Assembly: GCA_020744225.1 (NCBI GenBank)
Contig: JAGMWG010000015.1
Location: forward strand, 124,001-188,000
Direction: 5' to 3'
Source: Paraphoma chrysanthemicola
Taxonomy: Eukaryota > Ascomycota > Dothideomycetes > Pleosporales > Phaeosphaeriaceae
DNA: 64,000 nt
The notes under the pieces were generated by a model that worked only from the letters and a program-made list of their open reading frames with translations, did not search any database and was not told the DNA's origin. Within the stretch, counting starts at the first letter, position 1. Each line of letters opens with the position of its first letter. A program made the translations under genes and the position numbers. Below, piece by piece: positions 55,183 through 64,000 of this stretch.

Positions 55183-56393
55183 ATGGCTGAACCTCAAAAT
55201 TTCCCAACTCCACTCAACAAGTCTGGTGCTCTCGATAGCAAGTTCAAATTCGAGGAAGCCACACCGGTAATTGGCAGAGAATATCCTGATGCAAATATCG
55301 TGGATGAAATACTTAACGCACCGAATGCGGATGAGCTGATTCGCGATCTTGCAATAACCAGTTAGCACTTTGCGACATTCTGAGCAAATGGCAACTGACT
55401 TCCACCAGTCTCCGAACGTGGCGTTGTCTTCTTCCGAGCCCAGGATAATCTCACGGACCAACTCCAGAAGAAGCTTATCCATAGACTTGGCCAGCTCACA
55501 AACAAGCCAGCCGACTCAACACTACACATCCATCCTGTCCTGAACAACACATCGGAGTTTGGCGTCGCGGACGCGGAGATCAGCACCATCAGCTCACTTG
55601 CCCGCAAGAAGATCTTCCGACACGAACTTAATGGCCGTGTGGTAGGAAATCGCCGCTATGACGCCGCTCAGTGGCATTCGGATATTCAGTTCGAGCCAGT
55701 GCCAGCCGACTACACCTCGCTGCGCCTGACGCAGCTTCCCGAGTCTGGTGGCGACACACTGTGGGCATCTGGATACGAGATCTATGATCGCTTCTCGAAA
55801 GCGTACCAGAAGTTCTTCGAAGGTCTGACTGCGACTTTCTCCGGCGATGGCTTCATCCGCGCAGCTGAAGCTGACCCGGAGCGAGTTAAGCTGTACGAGA
55901 AGGAACGCGGTAGCCCGAAGAACGTTGGGAAGGAGTTGAAAGCAGTGCACCCTGTTGTGCGCACAAATCCGGTGACGGGCTGGAAGAGCATTTTCGCGCT
56001 CGGCCCCTTCCCAAAGTACATCAACGAGCTGAATGACGAGGAGTCAGCGGATTTGCTCAAGAAGTTCCGAAGTGTCATTACCGAGAACCACGATCTGCAG
56101 GTACGACTGAAGTGGAAAAACCAGAATGATCTCGGTTAGTCTCTCTCTCTAGATTTCACGTTTAAACCTGACTTCGTGCAGCTATCTGGGACAATCGCAG
56201 TGCATTCCACAGCGCCACTTTTGACTATGACGGTCTTGGTGAGCGCTTCGGCAACCGTGCGGTCGGGATTGGAGAGGCACCTTACTTCGACCCGAATAGC
56301 CGCTCAAGAACGGAGGCTTTGACTGAGAGAAAGGTATTTGTTGACCAAGGCGCGCGCAACGGTGTCTCGAAATCCGAGACTGTCTCTGCTTAG
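55183..56393 (+). CDS. TauD/TfdA-family Fe(II)/2-oxoglutarate dioxygenase
   Basis: Oxidises a small acid such as taurine or another sulfonate, with 2-oxoglutarate and iron. Exons are 55183-55360, 55409-56134 and 56182-56393, with introns of 48 and 47 nt, giving 371 residues. The core shows RGVVFFRAQ, the metal ligands His and Asp in QWHSDIQFEP, YTSLRLTQLPESGGDTLWAS, HPVVRTNPVTGWKSIF with the 2-oxoglutarate-binding Arg region, and the last ligand in WDNRSAFHSATFDYD. Each exon junction restores frame inside conserved sequence. Cytosolic, no leader. Possibly used for sulfur or nitrogen scavenging, but the substrate is not predictable. Confidence 0.93.
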
Positions 56394-56864
56394 GGCATTC
56401 CCATAGATCTATGATCAAATTGCCAATGCAATTTTGACAATGATACCTCCCTGCTGACGTTTCTTTCCACTGCCGTGACGTGCTGATGGTGGTGTGCAAG
56501 AGGGACAGTTCGATCGCGTTCCAGACGATGGCCCATTTCCTGCTTGCTTGTTGAAGCCTAGCGCCTTAACTAGCGCCACCCGAGCGAATGGAAAGAGTGT
56601 GGGGCAGTGCGTGCCTCCGCCTTCACCTCGGGAGGCTGTTGTATACATCAACACACTCTCACAATTATTTGGCCGCATTGTGAAGTCTTTCGCACATTGT
56701 GTTAGGCAAGACACTCGTTTTCGCAAGGTGTTAAGCTCTCCTACCATCGTTTGCAACTGCACGCTATGACGTCAGCACTCTGACAGATACTTCACTGCAT
56801 TGCACATTCAACCACTGTGTTTCTACCTGCGAGCCATAGCTCGACGATATAGTATACTCCGAAT
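56394..56864. other. Intergenic, no gene seen
   Basis: 470 bp between tandem genes; presumably the promoter of the 56865 gene. Confidence 0.45.
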
Positions 56865-57527
56865 ATGTCTGATGACTGGCAAGACGCCGCCTTCTCTTCC
56901 CGGCACATGCATAATCGCCGCGGCAGCAGCAACAAATCCGCCAAACCCTTTGACGTACGCAAAACTTTCGGAAGCTATACTTTGAAATGCTCTGCATGGC
57001 AAAAGCTAGATGGCGTGTCTACAGACGATGATGCGTCTCTGGAGCTCTACCGATTGACGGAAAATGGCGAAGGGGTAGTTGGCCAGCTCGCGCTGCCAGG
57101 GGCATTGACAGCGGCGGTGGTATTTGCTGCTAGTCGTGCAAGTTTGAGGCGCGTAGTGGATGAATTCGAAGAGGAGGAGGAGGAGGAGGAGGGAGGTGAC
57201 GAAGATGATGACGATGAGGAAGAAGAGGATGGCCCACAGGATCGTTTCGAGACTTTTGAGAAGAACAGTTTCCGTTCACCAAAGTTCTGGTTTAGATGGA
57301 GCGGCGTCCCATCTCACTCGAAGGCGTCAAAACCTGGCAGTGAAGAAACCCATGAGACGGGTCTTGGATATATTGTCTTTGCTGGGAATGACTGCCGCAA
57401 GTTCAAGGCCACGATTAACTGCAGCTCGCTTAGCTGGAAGGATGCGCCAATTATTGGGCACAAAATCTCAGGTCGTTCCGAGTCAGATATTCCCGTAAAG
57501 TGGGGAAGGGCAAACGTGGACATGTAG
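56865..57527 (+). CDS. Conserved-looking protein with a poly-acidic loop, unknown function
   Basis: A single exon of 220 residues. The N-terminus is hydrophilic; a folded part starts near SYTLKCSAWQKLDG. Residues about 99-128 are almost only E, D and G, from a GAG/GAT run, and split the protein in two. The C-terminal half reads FRSPKFWFRWSG, LGYIVFAGNDCRKFKATINC and GHKISGRSESD. The two halves could pair as one beta-rich domain with a long acidic insertion. I do not recognise a named family. No leader or membrane segment. Confidence 0.65.
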   Translation: MSDDWQDAAFSSRHMHNRRGSSNKSAKPFDVRKTFGSYTLKCSAWQKLDGVSTDDDASLELYRLTENGEGVVGQLALPGALTAAVVFAASRASLRRVVDEFEEEEEEEEGGDEDDDDEEEEDGPQDRFETFEKNSFRSPKFWFRWSGVPSHSKASKPGSEETHETGLGYIVFAGNDCRKFKATINCSSLSWKDAPIIGHKISGRSESDIPVKWGRANVDM

Positions 57528-57626
57528 AGAGTCGAGGCATAAGGCATTTGTCATCTTTGGTTGCTTGTTTCATTATTTCGTTCGTTCTGTCTTTTGTGTT
57601 CTCTACTCGAATTCTCAACTCGATGC

Positions 57627-58183
57627 TCATGAGTCTGGAATGGCAGCAATAGCCTCAATCTCGATCAAAAAGGCGCCCGGAAGTTTGCCAACTTCAACAG
57701 CGGTACGGGCAGGCTTCGGCGAAGGAAGCATAGCGCCGTACACGGAGTTCATAGCAGTATAGTCGGACATGTTGGCGAGGAAGACAGTAGTCTTCATGAC
57801 ATAATCCCATGATGTGCCAGCCTCTTCAAGAATGACAGCAATGTTCTTGATGACTTGGGCCTGTAGGAGATCAGCATGTAGCTTTCAATCGAGAATACAA
57901 GGCAGACGCACCGTCTGAGCTTCAATACCGCCAGCGACGATGGAACCATTGATTGTTGGGACGGTTCCTGACGTGTAAACAATGCCCTTCGAGGTCCAGG
58001 CTCCACTTGCTACCGAACATCAGTACCAATGCGAAGATAATGTTTGCGTGGCTTACACAATATGGGACCTTGGGTGCCGAGGTAGGTGACCACGGGTTGC
58101 TCAGCAGTTTTCGGTACCGGTTTGGCCACAGCGACACCGGCAACCAGCAAGAAGGATGTAAGGATTGCTTTGAAAGAGACCAT
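57627..58183 (-). CDS. RidA/YjgF-family enamine-imine deaminase with a signal peptide
   Basis: RidA proteins hydrolyse reactive enamines and imines. Exons (minus) are 58183-58057, 58009-57912 and 57860-57627, with introns of 47 and 51 nt (GTAAGC...GGTAG, GTGCGT...TACAG), giving 152 residues. The fold is complete: GPILSSGAWTSKGIVYTSGT, GSIVAGGIEAQTAQVIKNI, DYVMKTTVFLANMSDYTAMN and the active-site Arg in PARTAVEVGKLP, then EIEAIA. Unusually, the protein starts with MVSFKAILTSFLLVAGVAVA, a textbook secretory signal peptide with cleavage near AVA-KPV, followed by a short linker. Normal family members (about 130 residues) are cytosolic or mitochondrial. Confidence 0.9.
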
Positions 58184-59759
58184 GGTCACTAATTACGATG
58201 TGAAAGCGCTCTGTGAGTTATTTCGATATCGTGTTGAATCCAGCTGGAGGCCTGCTATGCGCATAAGTGACACACTGAGTCTCTTATACTTTCAAGTCTA
58301 ATAGTCCTTCACGCTGCGGGTGCCCAGTAATAGGTATCTCGCTCGGCCGCCATGCTTTCCAAGATGTGTCCGATTCCGCTGGCCGGGTCGCGAATGCTGC
58401 GATATTTTGTTCGCCAAGATCATAGCGCTTCCGCAAAGGCACCTTGGACCTGATATTCCCACTCTTGACCGATAGGGCCCAAAGCATTGGTAATTGCGGT
58501 CGCTCAGCATCCGGACCATTCAACCGGTAGTCGTCCATCAGCGTCTCTAGTCATCGCTACACCCTGTGAGGCGGAGCTCCCTCCACCTCCATCTGTGTAT
58601 CTCGCGGGATGAAGTGCCTCGCAAGGAGCTCCAAATTGCCGGAAGAGGAAGGTCATGAGAGGCCGCTGCGTGGTAATCCCAAAGCTAGAATGCCTGCAGC
58701 GATTAATCGTCCACAGAATGCGCGTCAAGTCTGGGCGCCGAGCCTCCCATACATATACTGCGCCCTATGCGCCTTGCGATGCGTAGGCTGTGGATGCTCT
58801 TGACGTAACCCGAGATAACGGAACAGTGGTGTTGGAGATAAGAAGTGCATTTTAGGATCGGCCGCCTAACTACTATCGATGCCGACGATCCACTTAGTTT
58901 GGAAGGTGGCTTGCGATTCGCGTTATCATTGGCTAAAATGCTTCAAAATCGACAGAACCAGACGATGAGTCCAGCGTCTCCGCAATATGGGTCGGTTTCC
59001 ACGTTGCATCGTACTTGCTTGACAGAACCGTCGGGGCGGTGAATCCTGGCGCACGTTGGATGGATGTACGATGTGAGTTGGGAACTTCTCAAGAATGACT
59101 TGAAGGACAACACTCAAAAGCTTGCGAGCAGCTACGGATGCTAGCAGCCGACCGGACGCCACACAGGACTTTTGGCAATCTGTGGTGGCCGGAATCATTT
59201 TTCGAAAGCTTTCCATCCGAACCTATACGCTTGCGGCTGGCTGCGGCTCTTGCGCCTCCATGTAACGTTGACAGGTCGTGCAGCATCCACAGAACGCCTG
59301 GCTGGAGATAATGACACGGGTTCGGGCCGGTCAAGGTTGATACTGGTAGCTGTTATCTGCTTCGTAGGCGTTCGAATGCCGATCTTCGCCCAGTGTGCGA
59401 CCTCCACACTACTGCACCTCGCTTCGACAACGTCCTGCGGGTCGTAGGAAGTCGAAGAAATGGATGCATCGCGAACCCCATTTTTCAGAAAAACGTTCTC
59501 GAAAGTCCCGCAAAGCGCCTTATCTCGACAGCTTGGGTCGATTGTCCTACGTTGGCGGCGGCGGCGGCGTGATCATGGCGTGGTAACTGCAATGACTTGC
59601 TGAGGCGAGTTGTTTGATAACGCATGTTATGACCAACCCAAATGCGAAACCAGAAGTAAGCTTCGAGCTATGAAGCTTCCTTGATATTGTATATCAAGAC
59701 TGTGGTATGCTCCTGTCGTGGTTTCAACCAGTCTTCCGGTACCCGCATCATTTCCCAGA
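58184..59759. other. Divergent intergenic region, no gene seen
   Basis: About 1.6 kb between the RidA and LAAO genes. All ORFs are below 100 codons and lack domains. Confidence 0.45.
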
Positions 59760-61793
59760 ATGAAGAGCATCATTACGGCTTCTTCGGCGGCGCTATGCTT
59801 GGCCAGTGGTGCTGTTGCTAGCCCTCTTGCTCCTCGTTCAGACGTTGTCTTTTTCAAGCCTGTGTCAGTCACGTCTGACTCCGTCCACAATGTCCACATC
59901 GGCTATGGTGACGATGCTTTTGAGGGCGAACTTCGTGTGGTCTTCGGAGACTGCGACATGAGCGGCCCAAACGCAAGGCACCACGATCTAGGTTCTACCT
60001 GGATCAAGCGCTCGTCTCGGCCCGAACGTCTCGTCTGGATCGTACCAGATAATGCTATGCATGGTGGATGCCTCCATGCCTACTCAGGCTCTGCACTCAT
60101 CGGCCGCTCGGCTCCTGTCGCGGTCAAACACCAGCCGAGGAAGAGAGAAGAGATCTCCCAAATCGCAGACATGATGGGCCCCTGGTTTGATGGAGTCGCT
60201 TACATGCAGTCGAAGCAAAACAACGCGTCATTCATCGCAGTGGAGAAGAGTAAGAAAATCGGTATCGTGGGAGGCGGTATGGCAGGCCTCTTGACCAGTC
60301 TACTCCTGGATTCAGTCGGAATCCACGACTGGCACATCATCGAGTCATCTCACCGTATTGGAGGTCGTATCCGCACGAAGTATCTTGCAGGAACAACACC
60401 GGACCAGTACCAGTACCAGGAAATGGGCCCGATGCGCTTTCCCGTGTCCACCAAGTACACCGACACGAATGAGACCTTGGATATCCAGGACCATAAGATG
60501 GTTTTCCAGCTCGGTGACGTTCTCAATCAGATGAACGGCAATGCTAGCGATTTGGTGGTCAAATTCATCCCGTGGATCCAGAGCAGTCCGAATGTGCCCG
60601 CCAATTCGAATGGTTATCGTCTACCCAACGGTCGCATCCCGAGTGTCGCGCAAATTCGAGCGAACTCATCCTTGGTTCTGCCTAGTACCACATCGCCAGA
60701 CAAAGAGGCCCAGTCGCATGCTGCAGAACAGCTTGAGGAGTTCATTGATGTTACTCCCGATGTGCTCCGTAACATCTCAAGCAACATCTACCGAGCGCAC
60801 AAGGATGCGGTCGAGAAGGGCCTCTTCCACTGGTCTGAGACAGCGTACCTGCGGTATGCGCTCAACGTCAGCGACGACTTAGTGGACTACATGGCCGGTT
60901 CACTAAGTAACGGCCCGATGTGGGAGTATGATACTGCCTACTTCGGCGCAACAACGTGGCGAACGATTGATAAGGGTCTGGAATCTCTTCCTCGTGCTTT
61001 CTTGCCGCACGTACAAAGTCGCCTCACGCTCGGGCGCAAGATCACTGGACTGAAGTACAACAACAATACCGGCAAGATTGCGCTGCAGTGGCGCCAAGAT
61101 CCTTTCGCCATGAAGCCACAAAGCGAGGAGTACGACTACGCCGTGGTCGCTGTACCATTCTCGAAGGTGAGGTTGTGGAACCTCCCGAAGTACTCCTCGC
61201 TTTTGTCTCGTGCAATCAGCACGATGAACTACCAGCAGTCTTGCAAAGTCGCTCTGCACTACAAGACCCGTTTCTGGGAGAAGCTTTCGCCACCCATTAT
61301 CGGCGGCTGCGGCTCAGTCGACATTCCAGGTATCGGCTCCGTCTGCTACCCCGCGTACAAGATCAATTCGTCTCTTCCCGGTGTTATCCTCGCTTCCTAC
61401 TCTTCTGGCAATCCTGCGCGATCTCTCGCCGCCTTAAGTACTGAAGATCACGTTGCATACGTTCAACGCGCCATGGTCGAAGTCCATGGCGATGTTGCAG
61501 CCGAGCAATTCACTGGAGCATATGACCGACAATGCTGGGAAGTTGATGAGCATCAGGCAGGTGCCTGGGCTGCACCAGTCGTTGGCCAACAAGAGCTCTT
61601 CATTCCCGCCTATTACGAAACGGAGTTCAAGTCCATCTTCATCGGCGAACACACCAGCTACACACACGCTTGGATCTTCTCCGCGCTCGACTCCGCAGTG
61701 CGCGGAACAGCGCAATTGTTGTTGGATATGGGCCTCGTAGACGAAGCCAAGCAAGTCGTAGATACGTGGATGGGTAGGTGGATCAACGTTTGA
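59760..61793 (+). CDS. Secreted L-amino-acid oxidase (flavin amine oxidase family)
   Basis: Oxidative deamination of amino acids to keto acids, ammonia and hydrogen peroxide. A single exon of 677 residues. The ATG at 59760 is used (the open frame begins earlier with GTG); it gives a signal peptide (IITASSAALCLASGAVA) followed by SPLAPR. An N-terminal domain of about 150 residues precedes the FAD fold: GIVGGGMAGLLTSLLLDSVG (dinucleotide site), HRIGGRIRTKY, then EMGPMRFP with the substrate-site Arg. The C-terminal FAD motif is GEHTSYTHAWIFSALDSAV. Length and layout match secreted fungal LAAOs, which scavenge nitrogen and release peroxide. Confidence 0.93.
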   Translation: MKSIITASSAALCLASGAVASPLAPRSDVVFFKPVSVTSDSVHNVHIGYGDDAFEGELRVVFGDCDMSGPNARHHDLGSTWIKRSSRPERLVWIVPDNAMHGGCLHAYSGSALIGRSAPVAVKHQPRKREEISQIADMMGPWFDGVAYMQSKQNNASFIAVEKSKKIGIVGGGMAGLLTSLLLDSVGIHDWHIIESSHRIGGRIRTKYLAGTTPDQYQYQEMGPMRFPVSTKYTDTNETLDIQDHKMVFQLGDVLNQMNGNASDLVVKFIPWIQSSPNVPANSNGYRLPNGRIPSVAQIRANSSLVLPSTTSPDKEAQSHAAEQLEEFIDVTPDVLRNISSNIYRAHKDAVEKGLFHWSETAYLRYALNVSDDLVDYMAGSLSNGPMWEYDTAYFGATTWRTIDKGLESLPRAFLPHVQSRLTLGRKITGLKYNNNTGKIALQWRQDPFAMKPQSEEYDYAVVAVPFSKVRLWNLPKYSSLLSRAISTMNYQQSCKVALHYKTRFWEKLSPPIIGGCGSVDIPGIGSVCYPAYKINSSLPGVILASYSSGNPARSLAALSTEDHVAYVQRAMVEVHGDVAAEQFTGAYDRQCWEVDEHQAGAWAAPVVGQQELFIPAYYETEFKSIFIGEHTSYTHAWIFSALDSAVRGTAQLLLDMGLVDEAKQVVDTWMGRWINV

Positions 61794-62679
61794 GTGGTGA
61801 ACGTAGAGTCGTTTATGAATTCATGACCAGTTTTCAATGCATTGCGGTTCAGAGTGCCGTTGTACCATGTCGTGAAGCGAAGTGATGTAGACAAAAGAAG
61901 GCTGATGGATTCCGAGCGGACAGGTGCTGGGCTCATGTAGTGCTACTGCCAATTATTGCGCCATTGCCCAGCTTTGCTAGCGCTAAACCTTTTGTGAGTC
62001 TTAGGGGAAACTCCGATAACAAAGCCAGATATGCAGCCCCTGAAAATCAAGAAATCCCACCTCTTATGAGCGACGACAACGTCCTCCATATTCCTTGAGT
62101 ACAACTTTACACCGTACGAGCCTGATCGCGGCCAGTATCAGAAAAGACAATTGGTCGACGCCGATTGCTGCCCCCTACGAAAACGTTGGTGATGCGACAT
62201 TGTGCCTGTCGAAATATTGGTGGTATCATTTGTCTATGGTCTTGAGCGATAAGACATTCCGAACTTCTCTTAGTCGCGGATGACAGCCAATCACACAAAC
62301 ACCGTGAGCTGCAGTGTAATCTAGGAAAGTTTCCAATTGCATCTCAGCTCTCTGCACGGGCCAAATACAACGTCCATTTCCGGTCATCCATGGCATCAAC
62401 AGTCGTCAACGAGTGTTTATACAAACATCCAAAATATTATCAATCTGGGTTCGATGATGCAGCGCCGATGATTTGAATCGGAGGCGGCTCCGTTGAGGAG
62501 GTTAATCAGTTGCACCATGACGTCGAGGTTTGTGGGGTACAAAGGTAGCACTACCCGACAACTGCTTCGGGAATGAGCTGCGACCACTGCAACATCACAG
62601 ACTACATCTTGTTGCACAATCAAGGAAATAGCACGCCATCAGACTTCTATCCACTGATCCTGCGAAGACGACAGCTATA
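61794..62679. other. Intergenic, no gene seen
   Basis: About 890 bp between two + strand genes; short ORFs only. Confidence 0.45.
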
Positions 62680-63635
62680 ATGCCAGAAACGTACGACCAC
62701 GATGGGAAACCAGTACATCACCACATGGCGCGAGTCAATGGCATTCGCTTGCACTACATCACCGCCGGCTCAGGGCCACCATTGCTACTGCTCCATGGCA
62801 CACCGAAGAATCATTATTACTGGTACCGCATAATCCCGTATCTGACTCCAAACTTTACGATCATAGCACCAGATCTCCGCGGCTTCGGCGCAACGGATAA
62901 GCCTCCTGCAAGCGAAGGCTACGATGGCCGCACCAACGCAAAGGACATGGCTGAACTCATGGACCAACTTGGCCACAAGACGTATGCTGTGCACGGAGAA
63001 GATAGAGGTGGCACTTACGCGTTTTGCCTCGCGGGGTTGTATCCAGATCAAGTCACGCACCTCAGCTTCTGCGAGATGATGCTGTCAGATCGCTTAACTG
63101 AGCAGTCGTACTTCACGCGCGAAAATATTGGCGCACAATTCAATCAGAAAGGTGTATGGAATTGGCACATTCCCTTCTTCTGGCTACCGCATGTACCTGA
63201 GATGCTCATTCAAGGCAAAGAAGAGGAATTCTGGACCCACTTCATGAAGGCAGAGTGTTACAATCCGAGCGCGCTTGATCAGGTTGCCGTAAATGAATGG
63301 GTGCAATGCTCCAAAGCGCCTGGAGGATTACGAGGTATCCTAGAGACGTACCGCAGTCACTGGGCGAATGTGGACGTGGAGAAAGAGATTTTGGACAAGG
63401 GAAAGCTCAAGTGCAAGGTCATGACCGTTGGTGCGCCAGAGTACGTGTAGCTGATCTCATCAATATGCGATGTCGCTGAACTTTGTTTAGATTCTTTGGA
63501 CCGCTGGTCGAAGAGCAGATGAAGGCCGCTGCAAACGAGGTAACCATATCGGAGGTATTTGAGGACTGTGGGCACAGTCTTTCTTTGGAGCAACCTGAGC
63601 GATTATCGAAACTCCTGAAACGGTTCGCACTGTAA
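62680..63635 (+). CDS. Alpha/beta hydrolase of the epoxide hydrolase / haloacetate dehalogenase group
   Basis: Hydrolyses an epoxide or a carbon-halogen bond through an Asp nucleophile. Exons are 62680-63440 and 63491-63635, with a 50-nt intron (GTACGT...GTTTAG), giving 301 residues. The core shows RLHYITAGSGPPLLLLHGTP with the HGTP oxyanion loop, PDLRGFGATDKP, the nucleophile elbow HGEDRGG with Asp in place of Ser, and the catalytic His in EDCGHSLSLEQPE, which only the spliced form contains. The cap domain (residues about 140-220) is rich in W, H and F. The product is soluble and of normal length. Confidence 0.9.
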
Positions 63636-63881
63636 TCGATAATGCAACATTATGACGTAGCACTTGCCTTGAGCTCACCATTATACACTTGATCAATTTC
63701 CCTCTTTCACTTTGGTCCCTGTCATGCTCTGATTGGCAAGACCTTCGTTGTCGCCGTGCCAAGACATATGTAGGTATAAAATTTTAGCGCTCAGTCATCT
63801 CCACACCCTCTTATCGTCGGCGGCTTTCATGTGTAAATCCAGAGTGACCTGACTCGTAGTCCAAGTACCTCGTTGTTCGAT

Positions 63882-64000
63882 ATGGCCGCCCTCAATCGCG
63901 CTCAGGACCGCGACCAGGCCAGGATCATCCGTACAACTCTTGGCTTCAGAATACCAGGACGACGTGGTGTCCGACCCTCACTCAAGCCAAAGCGATATGG
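63882..64000 (+). CDS. Start of a gene cut by the right edge (uncertain)
   Basis: An ATG at 63882 opens 39 codons without a stop to the window edge (MAALNRAQDRDQARIIRTTL...). The stretch is basic, without acids after residue 14, and could be the N-terminus of a nuclear or mitochondrial protein. Too short to identify. Confidence 0.3.
   Translation, partial: MAALNRAQDRDQARIIRTTLGFRIPGRRGVRPSLKPKRY

Noticed and set aside
57160..57498. Alternative-frame ORF rich in R and K over the acidic tract
   Set aside because: It is the shadow frame of the GAG/GAT run in the 56865 gene.
1..64000. CRISPR arrays, bacterial operons, prophage or secondary-metabolite core enzymes
   Set aside because: None seen; no direct-repeat/spacer pattern and no PKS, NRPS or terpene cyclase motifs.

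Overview
The window looks like chromosomal DNA of a filamentous ascomycete (Pezizomycotina). Most genes carry short introns (44-86 nt, GT-AG, often with CTAAC or CTGAC branch sites), spacers are long, strands are mixed with no operons, and the families (Ctr copper transporter, MFS siderophore transporter, CE5 cutinase, GT31, fungal LAAO, subtilase, TauD) are typical of moulds. A Dothideomycete is my guess for the class, but the window alone does not prove it.

Layout. 1-14.5 kb is rich in metal uptake: a ferric/cupric reductase (cut by the left edge) and a Ctr copper transporter share a divergent promoter, and a siderophore transporter at 12.1-14.0 kb has two perfect iron-GATA boxes upstream. 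Between them lie an unknown coiled protein, a frameshifted NYN-LOTUS protein, an acyl-CoA dehydrogenase and a GPI-anchored cutinase-like esterase. A Baeyer-Villiger-type monooxygenase with a homopolymer frameshift follows at 15.3-17.3 kb. Two arrays of the same degenerate 17-18 bp repeat, in opposite orientation, flank the transporter/monooxygenase segment (11.0-11.6 and 18.8-20.1 kb). 20-32 kb holds a GT31 glycosyltransferase, a conserved unknown, a C2H2 zinc-finger protein, a gene interrupted by TAG, a secreted subtilase and a Ser/Thr-rich membrane protein. 32.4-41.3 kb has a sulfite-oxidase-like molybdoenzyme with 10 introns and micro-exons, a patatin-like lipase with an unusual tail, and a zinc alcohol dehydrogenase with 5 introns.

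41.9-54.4 kb is a decayed accessory stretch. It has several members and fragments of one LPRELRD-motif family, a transposase remnant with RIP-like mutations and a broken membrane-protein gene, but also two ordinary genes (a SIS sugar-phosphate isomerase and a GNAT). 55-64 kb returns to intact metabolic genes: TauD dioxygenase, an acidic conserved protein, a RidA protein with a signal peptide, a secreted L-amino-acid oxidase and an alpha/beta hydrolase, ending in a gene cut by the right edge.

The clearest functional theme is reductive and siderophore-based metal acquisition at the left end. The rest reads as unrelated housekeeping, secreted and accessory genes. Exon structures were worked out by hand from splice signals, reading frame and family conservation, so individual boundaries may be off.
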